Part shown: positions 52,259-59,778 of the stretch, piece by piece
How positions within the stretch are numbered: position 1 is the first letter of the stretch
How the letters are laid out: every line of letters starts with the position of its first letter
From: M3007 sp031398055
Lineage (GTDB): Bacteria > Bacteroidota > Bacteroidia > Chitinophagales > Saprospiraceae
Reading direction: 5' to 3'
Assembly (NCBI GenBank): GCA_031398055.1
Contig: JANNMS010000263.1
Location: 1 to 64,000 of the forward strand
DNA length: 64,000 nucleotides
Translations under genes and position numbers: made by a program
Notes under the pieces: model-generated
The model's database searches: none
Told to the model about the DNA's origin: nothing
The model's input: the letters and a program-made list of their open reading frames with translations, nothing else

Positions 52259-53302
52259 TCAATCGTATTTCAACCCAATTTTCCCCCGCACCGCGTCCAA
52301 AGTCGCCATCAAATCTTCACTAAATTTCAACGGCACGAGCGGACTTTCCTTCAAATTTTGCTGCAAACATTCCATCACATGAATTTGCTCGAATGAATAT
52401 CCCCAACCTTCGTACGGAAATTCGAGGTCGCGGACAATCTCTGTCCGGTTCGGGTCGTCAAATTCTGAAATCGAAATTTTTTGGGTGTGATGCCAACGCG
52501 GATGCAAAGTAATCGTGCCTTTTTTCCCAAAAATTTGGGCAATCATCGGCACGTTCGACGAAATTGTGGAGTTCAAAATGGACAATTTTCCGCCGTCAAA
52601 TTTGAAAATCATCGCGCAATCTTTGTCCACACCGGTTTCAGTGAAAGTTGCGGCGGCCAAAATGTCGCGCGTTTTTGGTTTCCCAAAAACAAAATTCGAC
52701 AGCAAAATCGGGTAAACGCCCACGTCTAAAAGCGAACCGCCACCCAATTTTTTATTAAAAATCCGCCATTCCGGATCGAACGGTGCGTGAAACCCAAAAC
52801 TCGAACGGATGGTGTGAACCTCACCTATTTCGTTGTTTTTCAACAAGTTAAACACCTCGCGCACTGCCGGGATGAACCGTGTCCAAAGTGCTTCCATCAA
52901 AAAAACACCATTTTTTCGCGCTGACGAAGTCATCAATTTTGCCTCCGCCAAATTCATGGCAAATGCTTTTTCGCACAAAACTGGCAGCCCATTTTCGAGG
53001 CACATCACCGTCGCGGCGCAGTGCCCGGTGTGCGGCGTCGCGATGTAAACCACGTCCAAATCGGGGCATTTTACAATGTCCTCGTATTTTCCAAAAACAT
53101 GCGGCACGTCGTAAATTTTGGCAAATTCTTCGGCGCGGCCAAGATTGGTGCTGGCAACAGCGTGCAATTTCGCGCCCGGCACGAGCCGCAAATCATCTGC
53201 AAATTTCCGGGCGATGCGGCCGGGCGCGATGATTCCCCAATTTGTGGATTGGATATTTGAAAATTGGTTACTGGTTATTGGGTCGTGCGGTGCTGGATTC
53301 AT
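52259..53302 (-). CDS. Gfo/Idh/MocA-family oxidoreductase
   Basis: A 347-residue NAD(P)-dependent dehydrogenase with Rossmann motif GIIAPGRIARKFADDL, HAVASTN, PDLDVVYIATPHTGHC, the EKP-like LCEKAFAMN, and GGGSLLDVGVYPI. It resembles dihydrodiol/xylose dehydrogenase-like members; the substrate is unknown. Residues 5-18 (PHDPITSNQFSNIQ) are encoded by AATAACCAGTAACCAATT repeat words, so the start region is repeat-derived; the fold begins near NWGIIAPG. Confidence 0.88.
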   Translation of the reverse strand: MNPAPHDPITSNQFSNIQSTNWGIIAPGRIARKFADDLRLVPGAKLHAVASTNLGRAEEFAKIYDVPHVFGKYEDIVKCPDLDVVYIATPHTGHCAATVMCLENGLPVLCEKAFAMNLAEAKLMTSSARKNGVFLMEALWTRFIPAVREVFNLLKNNEIGEVHTIRSSFGFHAPFDPEWRIFNKKLGGGSLLDVGVYPILLSNFVFGKPKTRDILAAATFTETGVDKDCAMIFKFDGGKLSILNSTISSNVPMIAQIFGKKGTITLHPRWHHTQKISISEFDDPNRTEIVRDLEFPYEGWGYSFEQIHVMECLQQNLKESPLVPLKFSEDLMATLDAVRGKIGLKYD

Positions 53303-53378
53303 TTTTGGTCATTTTAAATTTTGAAAAACTAAACTTGCCGCCAAAATACGTGTTTTTTTGCCGTCCGAAAATCAAAAG

Positions 53379-53468
53379 GAACACAGATTACACAGATTTT
53401 CAAACACAGATTTTGGGGATTATTTTCTGTGAAAATCTGTGGTTGAAAATCTGTGTAATCTGTGTTCC
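53379..53468. repeat. inverted repeat GGAACACAGATTACACAG type
   Basis: GGAACACAGATTACACAGATTTTC (left) faces GAAAATCTGTGTAATCTGTGTTCC (right), with inner CACAGATTTT/GAAAATCTGTG words. It lies in the divergent promoter region between the oxidoreductase and mqnC. Confidence 0.92.
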
Positions 53469-53488
53469 AATTTTTTAAAATCAAGAAA

Positions 53489-54631
53489 ATGAATGTCTCC
53501 GAACTTTTGCACCGCGCCCTGAAACTCGAATGGCTCACCCCGGACGAGGGCGTTTTTTTGTTTGAAAATGCGGCGACCGCCGAGTTGATGTACGTCGGAA
53601 ATCGCATCCGACAACACCATGTTCCCGGAAAAATAGTTACATGGATTATTGACCGAAATTCAAATACCACAAATGTTTGTAATGCAAATTGTAAATTTTG
53701 CAATTTCTATCGTCGTCCTGGACACGAAGAGGCATATATAACGACCATTGAAGAATATCGGATAAAAATTGAGGAAACCTTCAAATTGGGCGGCGAACAA
53801 TTGCTTTTGCAGGGCGGACACCACCCGGATTTGGGCTTGAAATTTTACTCGGATTTGTTCCGGGAGTTGAAAAGTGAGTACCCAAATTTGAAATTGCACG
53901 CCCTCGGCCCGCCGGAAATCGCGCACGTCGCCAAACTCGAAGGCATGACGCATTTTGATGTGTTGTCAAAATTGAAGGACGCGGGGCTGGATTCTTTGCC
54001 CGGCGCGGGCGCGGAAATTTTGGATGACCAAGTCCGGCGGCTGATTTCAAAAGGAAAATGCGGCGGCGAGGAATGGCTGAACGTGATGCGGGCGGCGCAC
54101 AAATTGCGGCTGACGACCTCCGCAACGATGATGTTCGGCCACATCGAAACGAACCTGCAACGGATGGAACATTTTGCCGCGCTCCGGCAAGTCCAATCCG
54201 AAAAACCTGCCGACGCGAACGGATTTTTGGCCTTCATTCCGTGGCCATTTCAGGACGAGGACACGATTTTGAAAAAATTGAAACGTGCGCGAAACGCCGT
54301 GACTGGCGACGAATATATTCGAATGATTGCGATGTCCAGAATTATGTTGCCAAATATTAAAAATATTCAAGCATCTTGGTTGACGGTCGGAAAGCAGGTC
54401 GCGCAGGTTTGTTTGCAGGCCGGGGCGAACGATTTTGGGTCAATTATGATCGAAGAAAATGTGGTTTCTGCGGCTGGTGCGCGTTTTCGTTTCACGGCGC
54501 AGGGCATTCAAGATGCGATCTGCGAGGCCGGATTTGAACCAAAATTGAGGAACCAACAATATGAATTTCGGGAAATTCCGGCGGGCATTTTGCAGCAAAA
54601 ACTCGATGAAAAAACGATGATTGTAGATTAA
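53489..54631 (+). CDS. mqnC: cyclic dehypoxanthinyl futalosine synthase (radical SAM)
   Basis: Spirocyclising radical-SAM step of the futalosine route to menaquinone. The 380-residue protein has the iron-sulfur motif CNANCKFC (Cys64, 68, 71), then YRRPGHEEAY, LLLQGGHHPDLGLKFY, LGPPEIAHVAKLE, AGLDSLPGAGAEILDDQVRRLIS, EEWLNVMRAAH, TTSATMMFGHIET, AFIPWPFQDEDT and NDFGSIMIEENVVSAAG. MqnE is a related family, but the motif set fits MqnC better. No other mqn gene is in the window. Confidence 0.93.
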   Translation: MNVSELLHRALKLEWLTPDEGVFLFENAATAELMYVGNRIRQHHVPGKIVTWIIDRNSNTTNVCNANCKFCNFYRRPGHEEAYITTIEEYRIKIEETFKLGGEQLLLQGGHHPDLGLKFYSDLFRELKSEYPNLKLHALGPPEIAHVAKLEGMTHFDVLSKLKDAGLDSLPGAGAEILDDQVRRLISKGKCGGEEWLNVMRAAHKLRLTTSATMMFGHIETNLQRMEHFAALRQVQSEKPADANGFLAFIPWPFQDEDTILKKLKRARNAVTGDEYIRMIAMSRIMLPNIKNIQASWLTVGKQVAQVCLQAGANDFGSIMIEENVVSAAGARFRFTAQGIQDAICEAGFEPKLRNQQYEFREIPAGILQQKLDEKTMIVD

Positions 54632-54635
54632 AAAA

Positions 54636-54690
54636 GTGAGAGATGTGAGAGCGGGGAGAGTTGTGAGAATTTGTGAAACCTCACATATTT
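54636..54690. repeat. left arm of repeat enclosing the four-helix-bundle gene
   Basis: GTGAGAGATGTGAGAGC and GAGAGTTGTGAGAA words here are complementary to TTCTCACAACTCTC and CTCTCAC words at 55098-55135, on the other side of the 54709-55068 gene. Confidence 0.8.
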
Positions 54691-54708
54691 ATAAATCAAA
54701 TCAATATT

Positions 54709-55068
54709 ATGACTCACGAAGAATTCAATGAAGGATTTAGGAATAGGACAAAAGCTTTTGCCGTTCGTGTTTTAAAACTTTCAGAAAGATTGCCCCAAAA
54801 TCCCGGAACAAGGGTCGTTGTTTTTCAAATTTGCAAATCAGCAACTTCCACAGGGGCCAATTTTCGCGCATTTTGTCGGGGGAGTTCGCAAAATGAAAAA
54901 TTTGCCAAAATTTGTATCGTCGTTGAGGAAATTGACGAGACTGTTTATTGGCTTGAAATCATTGAAGACGCCAAATATGACGAATCACCAGAACTTGCGG
55001 CATTGCTTCAAGAAGGCATCGAAATTCTAAAAGTTTGTGCTAAAATTAAAACAAATATCCACCCATGA
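54709..55068 (+). CDS. four-helix-bundle protein (23S rRNA IVS / bAvd-like)
   Basis: A 119-residue helical protein: FNEGFRNRTKAFAVRVLKLSERLPQN, VVVFQICKSATSTGANFRAFCRGSSQNEKFAKICIVVEEIDETVYWLEIIEDA, and LLQEGIEILKVCAKI. This is the four-helix-bundle family found as intervening sequences in some 23S rRNAs and as the accessory protein of diversity-generating retroelements. Its function outside those settings is unknown. No reverse transcriptase is seen here. The gene is bracketed by complementary repeat arms, and its TGA overlaps the ATG of the next gene. Confidence 0.9.
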   Translation: MTHEEFNEGFRNRTKAFAVRVLKLSERLPQNPGTRVVVFQICKSATSTGANFRAFCRGSSQNEKFAKICIVVEEIDETVYWLEIIEDAKYDESPELAALLQEGIEILKVCAKIKTNIHP

Positions 55069-56141
55069 TACATTCCGAACGCCCGGCAAACGCAGTTTTC
55101 TCACCGTTCTCACAACTCTCAAAACTCTCACGTCTCCGTTTCCCAGCCGAATGGGAAAATCAATCTGCCGTCCAACTCACTTTTCCGCACGCCGGAACCG
55201 ATTGGGCAGATGTTTTGGAAGAAGTCATGCCGTGTTTTGTGAAAATCGCCGAAATCATCAGCCGTTTTCAAAAAGTGCTGGTCGTTTGCCAAGACATTTC
55301 CGAGACAAAAAATTTGTTGAAAAACGCAAACCCAGAAAATTTGCTGTTCGCAAAAGTGCCGTCGAACGATACTTGGGCACGTGACCATGCTGGAATTACT
55401 GTTTTTGAAAATGAAAAACCGGTCGTTTTGGACTTCATTTTCAATGGCTGGGGTTTAAAATTCCCTGCCGACAAAGACAATTTGATAACTGGAAAACTTT
55501 TCAAAAAGAAGATTTTTAAAGCAAAACTCCGGCACGGCGGTTTGGTTTTGGAGGGCGGCGCACTCGAATCCGATGGTTTGGGAACGCTTTTGACGACCTC
55601 GGAATGTTTGCTTTCGCCAAACCGGAACCCCCATTTTTCAAAAAAACAAATTGAAAATCGGTTGAAAAAATTGTTCGGCCTCGACCGCATTCTCTGGCTG
55701 AACCACGGCTACCTCGCGGGCGACGACACGGACTCGCACATTGACACGCTGGCGCGTTTTTGCGATGTTGAAACGATTGCTTTTGTTCGCTGCGACGACC
55801 CGACTGACAAACATTTTTCGGCACTTCAAAAAATGGAAATGGAGTTGAAAACCTTTCGGCAAGCCAACGGCGAACCGTACAAATTGGTAGCCCTGCCGAT
55901 GACTGACGCAATCTATGATTCTGATAATCAACGACTTCCGGCGACCTACGCCAATTTTTTAATTATCAACGGCGGAGTTTTGGTTCCAATTTATGGCGTG
56001 CCGCAGGACGGCGAGGCGTTGAAAATTTTTGAAAAAATATTTGCCGACCGGCAGATTATCGGCATCAATTGCCGCTCGCTGATTTTGCAGCACGGGTCGT
56101 TGCATTGTGTTACGATGCAGTTTCCGGCGGGAGTGATTTGA
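55065..56141 (+). CDS. agmatine deiminase / peptidyl-arginine deiminase family enzyme
   Basis: A 358-residue guanidino-modifying enzyme: FPAEWENQSAVQLTFPHAGTDW, NDTWARDHAGI, GGLVLEGGALESDG, HGYLAGDDTDSHIDTLARF, and nucleophile Cys in HGSLHCVTMQFP. It most likely converts agmatine to N-carbamoylputrescine. Homologues begin around RLPAEWE; here the first 24 residues (including FSPFSQLSKLSRL) come from the right arm of a word repeat and the ATG overlaps the stop of the four-helix-bundle gene (ATGA), so it is translationally coupled to it. Confidence 0.9.
   Translation: MIHSERPANAVFSPFSQLSKLSRLRFPAEWENQSAVQLTFPHAGTDWADVLEEVMPCFVKIAEIISRFQKVLVVCQDISETKNLLKNANPENLLFAKVPSNDTWARDHAGITVFENEKPVVLDFIFNGWGLKFPADKDNLITGKLFKKKIFKAKLRHGGLVLEGGALESDGLGTLLTTSECLLSPNRNPHFSKKQIENRLKKLFGLDRILWLNHGYLAGDDTDSHIDTLARFCDVETIAFVRCDDPTDKHFSALQKMEMELKTFRQANGEPYKLVALPMTDAIYDSDNQRLPATYANFLIINGGVLVPIYGVPQDGEALKIFEKIFADRQIIGINCRSLILQHGSLHCVTMQFPAGVI
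55098..55135. repeat. right arm of repeat enclosing the four-helix-bundle gene
   Basis: TTCTCACCGTTCTCACAACTC and CTCTCACGTCTCC words complement the arm at 54636-54690; this arm is translated as the N-terminus of the deiminase. Confidence 0.8.
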
Positions 56142-56167
56142 AGTCGAAATAAATTTCGACCTCCAAT

Positions 56168-56212
56168 AAAAATGCCCCGACTCGGAAATCCGATCCGGGG
56201 CATTTTTTTACC
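56168..56212 (+). terminator. bidirectional terminator
   Basis: AAATGCCCCG and CCGGGGCATTTTTTT, with CGGA/TCCG inner pairing. It lies between the convergent deiminase and Lrp-type genes. Confidence 0.9.
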
Positions 56213-56225
56213 AAAACCTCCAAAA

Positions 56226-56702
56226 TTATTCGCTGTAATCAAACGGAAGAATTTTGCTGTCTTTCACCGTGGAAAGGGTCATCAAAGTTTTCAAACGTTC
56301 GATTTCTTCGATTTGGCTCAAAGTTTTGAACAACAACTGCTCGTAACTTGGAATGTCTTTGCAGACAATTTTGATCAGAAAATCGGCCTCGCCGGTGATG
56401 ATATAGCACTCGGCGATTTCATCGATTTTCATGATTTTGTCCAAAAAGTTGTTGAGCGCGTTTTCTTTTTTCCAAGCCAAAGAGACGAGGACAAAAGTTT
56501 TCACATTCAAACCCATCGTGTTTGGGTTCACGTTGGCGTGATAACTTTGGATGATGTCGCTTTGCTCCAATTTTTTCACCCGTTCGAGGGTTGGTGCTGG
56601 CGACAGACCAATCTTTTTGGAAAGGTCGAGGTTGGTGATTTTGGAATTCTCTTGAAGAATCTTCAAGATTTTCAGGTCGATTTTATCTAATTTTTCAGAC
56701 AT
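56226..56702 (-). CDS. Lrp/AsnC-family transcriptional regulator
   Basis: A 158-residue regulator (ATG 56702): N-terminal HTH (LDKIDLKILKILQENSKITNLDLSKKIGLSPAPTLERVKKLE; positions about 4-45) and a RAM ligand-binding domain (TFVLVSLAWKKENALNNFLDKI, CYIITGEADFLIKIVCKDI, LMTLSTVKDSK). Lrp proteins usually sense amino acids. The next gene on the same strand upstream is glutamate dehydrogenase, a reasonable target, though a terminator lies between them. Confidence 0.93.
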   Translation of the reverse strand: MSEKLDKIDLKILKILQENSKITNLDLSKKIGLSPAPTLERVKKLEQSDIIQSYHANVNPNTMGLNVKTFVLVSLAWKKENALNNFLDKIMKIDEIAECYIITGEADFLIKIVCKDIPSYEQLLFKTLSQIEEIERLKTLMTLSTVKDSKILPFDYSE

Positions 56703-56919
56703 GGTGGAAAGGTGTTGAAATTTTATTCTGTGTGAAATAATTTCCTCAAAGGTATGGCGGCCAAAAATATCTTGCAAGTGTTTTCAAAAAAAACCTTTGT
56801 AAATTTTGCGAACACTTCATTTTAGTCCAAAACCCCAAATTATCAAAACAGCGAAGTGCTAATTTTTAACTTTTCACCAATATAAATTTGTCCGTTCCCA
56901 ACCATTTTTTTTAATATGA

Positions 56920-56990
56920 AATAAAAAAGCCGGTTTGAACGGCAATGCTGGTCGAAACCAAAACTTTTGCCAATCAAACCGGCCAATTCA
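56920..56990 (-). terminator. terminator of the glutamate dehydrogenase gene
   Basis: On the minus strand GCCGGTTTGATTGGCAA pairs with TTGCCGTTCAAACCGGC, followed by TTTTTTATTT. The rest of the 336-base gap to the Lrp gene (56703-57038) is AT-rich, with no gene. Confidence 0.8.
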
Positions 56991-57038
56991 CTACTTTTCA
57001 CCGTAGATAATACGGAAGGAGCAGTTTTGAAAATATTT

Positions 57039-58454
57039 TTACGGAAAAATCCCCATCGAAATGTAGTCGCTCGCCACTTTTTTCAACGAGCAAACCAATG
57101 CCGCTGTCCGCAAATCCGGGATGTTCGGATCCATTTTGGCCGTTTCCCGAATTTGGTTGTAGGCCGTAATCATTGTGTCGGCCAAACCAGAATTGACCAA
57201 TTCGATTTCTGTACCGCCACGGGTCAAAAACTCACGTTCCCGCGCTGAAACTTTTTGGTTGGTCATGCTTTCAACTTTGGAAAGCAAATTTTCAAAAGCA
57301 TCGTGTTGAAAACGGTTTTCGAGACGCCCAAAACGGTGGTGGCTCAAATTTTTCAACCATTCAAAATACGAAACCGTCACGCCGCCAGCATTGATGTAAA
57401 AGTCGGGCAAAATGACGATGCCTTTTTTCTGCAAAATCGGGTCGGCTGCGCCAGTAATCGGGCCGTTTGCGGCTTCTGCGATGATTTTTGCTTTGATACG
57501 TGGTGCATTTTCTTCGGTAATCACGTTTTCCAAAGCCGCGGGTACCAAAATATCGCACTCCAATTCGAGCGCGGAATTCCTGTTGGGCAAAGTTGTCGTC
57601 CCCGGAAAACCCAAAATCGAACCTGTTTCTTTCCGAAAAGCCAACAGTTTTTCAATGTTGATGCCTTTTTCAGAATGAATCGAACCTTCAAATTCCGCCA
57701 CACCGATGACTTTTACATCGCCTTCCGTTTGAGAAATCATGGAAGCGTACGAACCCACATTTCCCAAACCTTGCACAACCATTGTTTTGCCGCCGATGCC
57801 TTTTTTCAAACCGATTTTTTTCATGTCTTCCGCGTGGCTCATGCACTCGCGGAGGCCGTAAAAAACGCCGCGTCCGGTGGCTTCGGTACGGCCTCGGATG
57901 CCGTTTTGGGTCACGGGTTTGCCGGTCACGCAAGCGATGCCGTCAATTTCACCATGTTTAAAAGCCAAATACGTGTCCAAAATCCAGGACATTTCGCGCG
58001 GGCCAGTGCCATAATCAGGCGCGGGCACGTCAATTCCAGGGCCGATAAAATTCTTTTTAATCAATTCGGTGGTGTACCGCCGCGTGATTTTTTGCAATTC
58101 ATCCACCGAATACTTTTTCGGGTTGATTTTGATGCCGCCTTTTGCCCCGCCGAACGGCACGTCCACGAGCGCGCATTTGTAAGTCATCAGCGCGGCGAGT
58201 GCCATCACTTCGTCTTGATCAACCGATTCGGCAAAACGAATCCCGCCTTTTGTCGGCATCCGATGGTGCGAATGTTGCACGCGGTAGGCCTCGATAACTT
58301 CGTATCCGTCGCCGATTTTCACCGGAAAACGCATTTGCAAAACGAGGTTGCAGGCTTTGATTTGTTCAACTAGACCCTTTGGAATGTCTGTGAACGATGC
58401 AGCTTTGTCAACGAACTGCTCAACGGTTGCGAAAAAACTGGTTGTTCCGCTCAT
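57039..58454 (-). CDS. gdhA: glutamate dehydrogenase
   Basis: Interconverts glutamate and 2-oxoglutarate plus ammonia. A 471-residue hexameric-type enzyme: MRFPVKIGDGYEVIEAYRVQHS, HHRMPTKGGIRF, catalytic region MTYKCALVDVPFGGAKGGI, PAPDYGTG, GRTEATGRGVFY, the Rossmann motif VVQGLGNVGSY, and EAANGPIT. Its start overlaps the CcmD-like gene by 4 bases (ATGA). Confidence 0.96.
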   Translation of the reverse strand: MSGTTSFFATVEQFVDKAASFTDIPKGLVEQIKACNLVLQMRFPVKIGDGYEVIEAYRVQHSHHRMPTKGGIRFAESVDQDEVMALAALMTYKCALVDVPFGGAKGGIKINPKKYSVDELQKITRRYTTELIKKNFIGPGIDVPAPDYGTGPREMSWILDTYLAFKHGEIDGIACVTGKPVTQNGIRGRTEATGRGVFYGLRECMSHAEDMKKIGLKKGIGGKTMVVQGLGNVGSYASMISQTEGDVKVIGVAEFEGSIHSEKGINIEKLLAFRKETGSILGFPGTTTLPNRNSALELECDILVPAALENVITEENAPRIKAKIIAEAANGPITGAADPILQKKGIVILPDFYINAGGVTVSYFEWLKNLSHHRFGRLENRFQHDAFENLLSKVESMTNQKVSAREREFLTRGGTEIELVNSGLADTMITAYNQIRETAKMDPNIPDLRTAALVCSLKKVASDYISMGIFP

Positions 58455-58675
58455 TTGTCGTTGTGAATTTGGTGCTCAATGTTGGTTAGCTTCCGCTCGA
58501 GCCTGAACAACCAGACAACAATTCCGAAGAAAATCACCAGAATAACTCCCGTCACCACGCCAATTTTTCCGGTTTCGCGCATAAAATCGCGGTTGCCCTG
58601 TGCCCAAGCGGCGGGCAAATGTAAACAGCCAAACAAAATGATTGGTAAAATTTTTTTGAAAATGTAAAATTTCAT
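58451..58675 (-). CDS. CcmD-like small membrane protein
   Basis: A 74-residue protein with a signal-like first segment (ILPIILFGCLHLPAAWAQ), the phrase DFMRETGKIGVVTGVILVIFFGIVVWLFRLERKL with one transmembrane helix, and a charged tail. The pattern (short RETGKI, one helix, FRLERK) fits Bacteroidota CcmD-family proteins of cytochrome c maturation. No other ccm gene is adjacent: it is coupled by overlap to glutamate dehydrogenase instead, so the cytochrome role is only family-based. Confidence 0.75.
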   Translation of the reverse strand: MKFYIFKKILPIILFGCLHLPAAWAQGNRDFMRETGKIGVVTGVILVIFFGIVVWLFRLERKLTNIEHQIHNDK

Positions 58676-58703
58676 GTGTCGAGTATAAGCCTTTTTTTAA
58701 AAT

Positions 58704-59486
58704 TTATTTTCTAATCGTATAAATCAGTCCGCCGGAGATGTAAAATTTCGAGCCGATAATTTCCGGAATTGTCGAAAATCCCATCTGCCCCTGAAATTTC
58801 ATTTTCCGCCAGCCCATCCGAACCGTGACCGCTGGTTCGAAAACCACAAATTGGTTTTTTTCTTCCAACAAATACCGATAGATTTTTTTTGCTTCTGGGT
58901 CATTTCCAGTAAAAGTCCCGGACAAATAATCCAAATATGAAATCCGTGTCGAAATCCCCAATTCAATCGCCGAATTCAAATACCCGACGGAAGGTTGCAA
59001 AAACAACCGCGTAAAACTAACTTTCGAATCTCCGCGAATTGGCACGCCCGGCGTCGGTGGCGGAAAAAAAATGCTTGATCCATCGTCGCCGTCCACATAT
59101 TTATTGAAATAACCGCCCCAGCCCGCGCCGCCATAAATTTCAAAAACCGCCCCATCCGGTTTGCCCGCCTCTGCATATTCGTTGGGTCGGAACCAAAAAC
59201 GGCCAGCCCCGATTTCCATCATCCCACCTTTTAATTTCGACTCGTTTTGACCGGACAAAGTCCACGAGCCGTTCGCGATGACACCATATTTATGGTGTAC
59301 CGCTTTTGCAAATTGAAAATCGCCGGACTGGAAAAAATTCGGGCTCGCCAATCCGCCCGAAATCCGTTGGTCGCCTTTTTTCGTCAACATTGGCTGGTTG
59401 TGCGTGTTCGGGATATATTGATGGTGCAAACAGGAGGTAAAAAAAAGGCAAATGGCCAAAAAAAGAAGCGTGGCTAAGTTTTTCAT
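58704..59486 (-). CDS. outer-membrane-associated lipoprotein, beta-rich, 260 aa
   Basis: From ATG 59486 the signal MKNLATLLFLAICLFFTSC has a lipobox with Cys19. The mature part has regular beta strands (HHKYGVIANGSWTL, GGMMEIGAGRFWF, FEIYGGAGWGGYFN, FLQPSVGYLNSAIELGISTRISYLDY) and ends KFYISGGLIYTIRK, typical of small outer-membrane-barrel-like Bacteroidota proteins. Function unknown. TTTTTTCGTGAAA occurs twice just upstream (about 59498-59526). Confidence 0.8.
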   Translation of the reverse strand: MKNLATLLFLAICLFFTSCLHHQYIPNTHNQPMLTKKGDQRISGGLASPNFFQSGDFQFAKAVHHKYGVIANGSWTLSGQNESKLKGGMMEIGAGRFWFRPNEYAEAGKPDGAVFEIYGGAGWGGYFNKYVDGDDGSSIFFPPPTPGVPIRGDSKVSFTRLFLQPSVGYLNSAIELGISTRISYLDYLSGTFTGNDPEAKKIYRYLLEEKNQFVVFEPAVTVRMGWRKMKFQGQMGFSTIPEIIGSKFYISGGLIYTIRK

Positions 59487-59680
59487 ACGCAAGAATTTTT
59501 TTCGTGAAAGATGTTTTTTTCGTGAAATAGGTTTGCCGTCGGGCAAATTTGCTGCACGATTTTCGAAGTCTGGTTTTGAAAATGTTAAAACTGAAATTTT
59601 ATTTTTCAATGCGTTTCGTAACTTTGATTTTAGAAAATTTGCGCGAAAATTTTGTGCAATTTTCCACCTTCACCCCATCT

Positions 59681-59757
59681 AGTTATTGGGAAATTGGGAA
59701 ATTAGTTATTTGTCTGCCCAATAACCAATTCCCCAATTTCCTAATAACCAATTTCTA
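59681..59757. repeat. inverted repeat of AGTTATTGGG/CCAATAACC words
   Basis: Left words AGTTATTGGGAAATTGGGAA and right words AATAACCAATTCCCCAATTTCC pair around TTGTCTGCC. It lies in the divergent region before the A2M gene and resembles the elements at 6174 and 9354. Confidence 0.88.
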
Positions 59758-59778
59758 ATCACCAAAATCAAATTCACT

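Noticed and set aside
54709..55068. Four-helix-bundle gene as part of a diversity-generating retroelement
   Set aside because: No reverse transcriptase, template repeat or variable repeat with adenine-biased mismatches was seen nearby.
57255..58373. 372-codon open frame on the plus strand opposite gdhA
   Set aside because: Antisense shadow rich in Phe, Arg and His, with no family resemblance.
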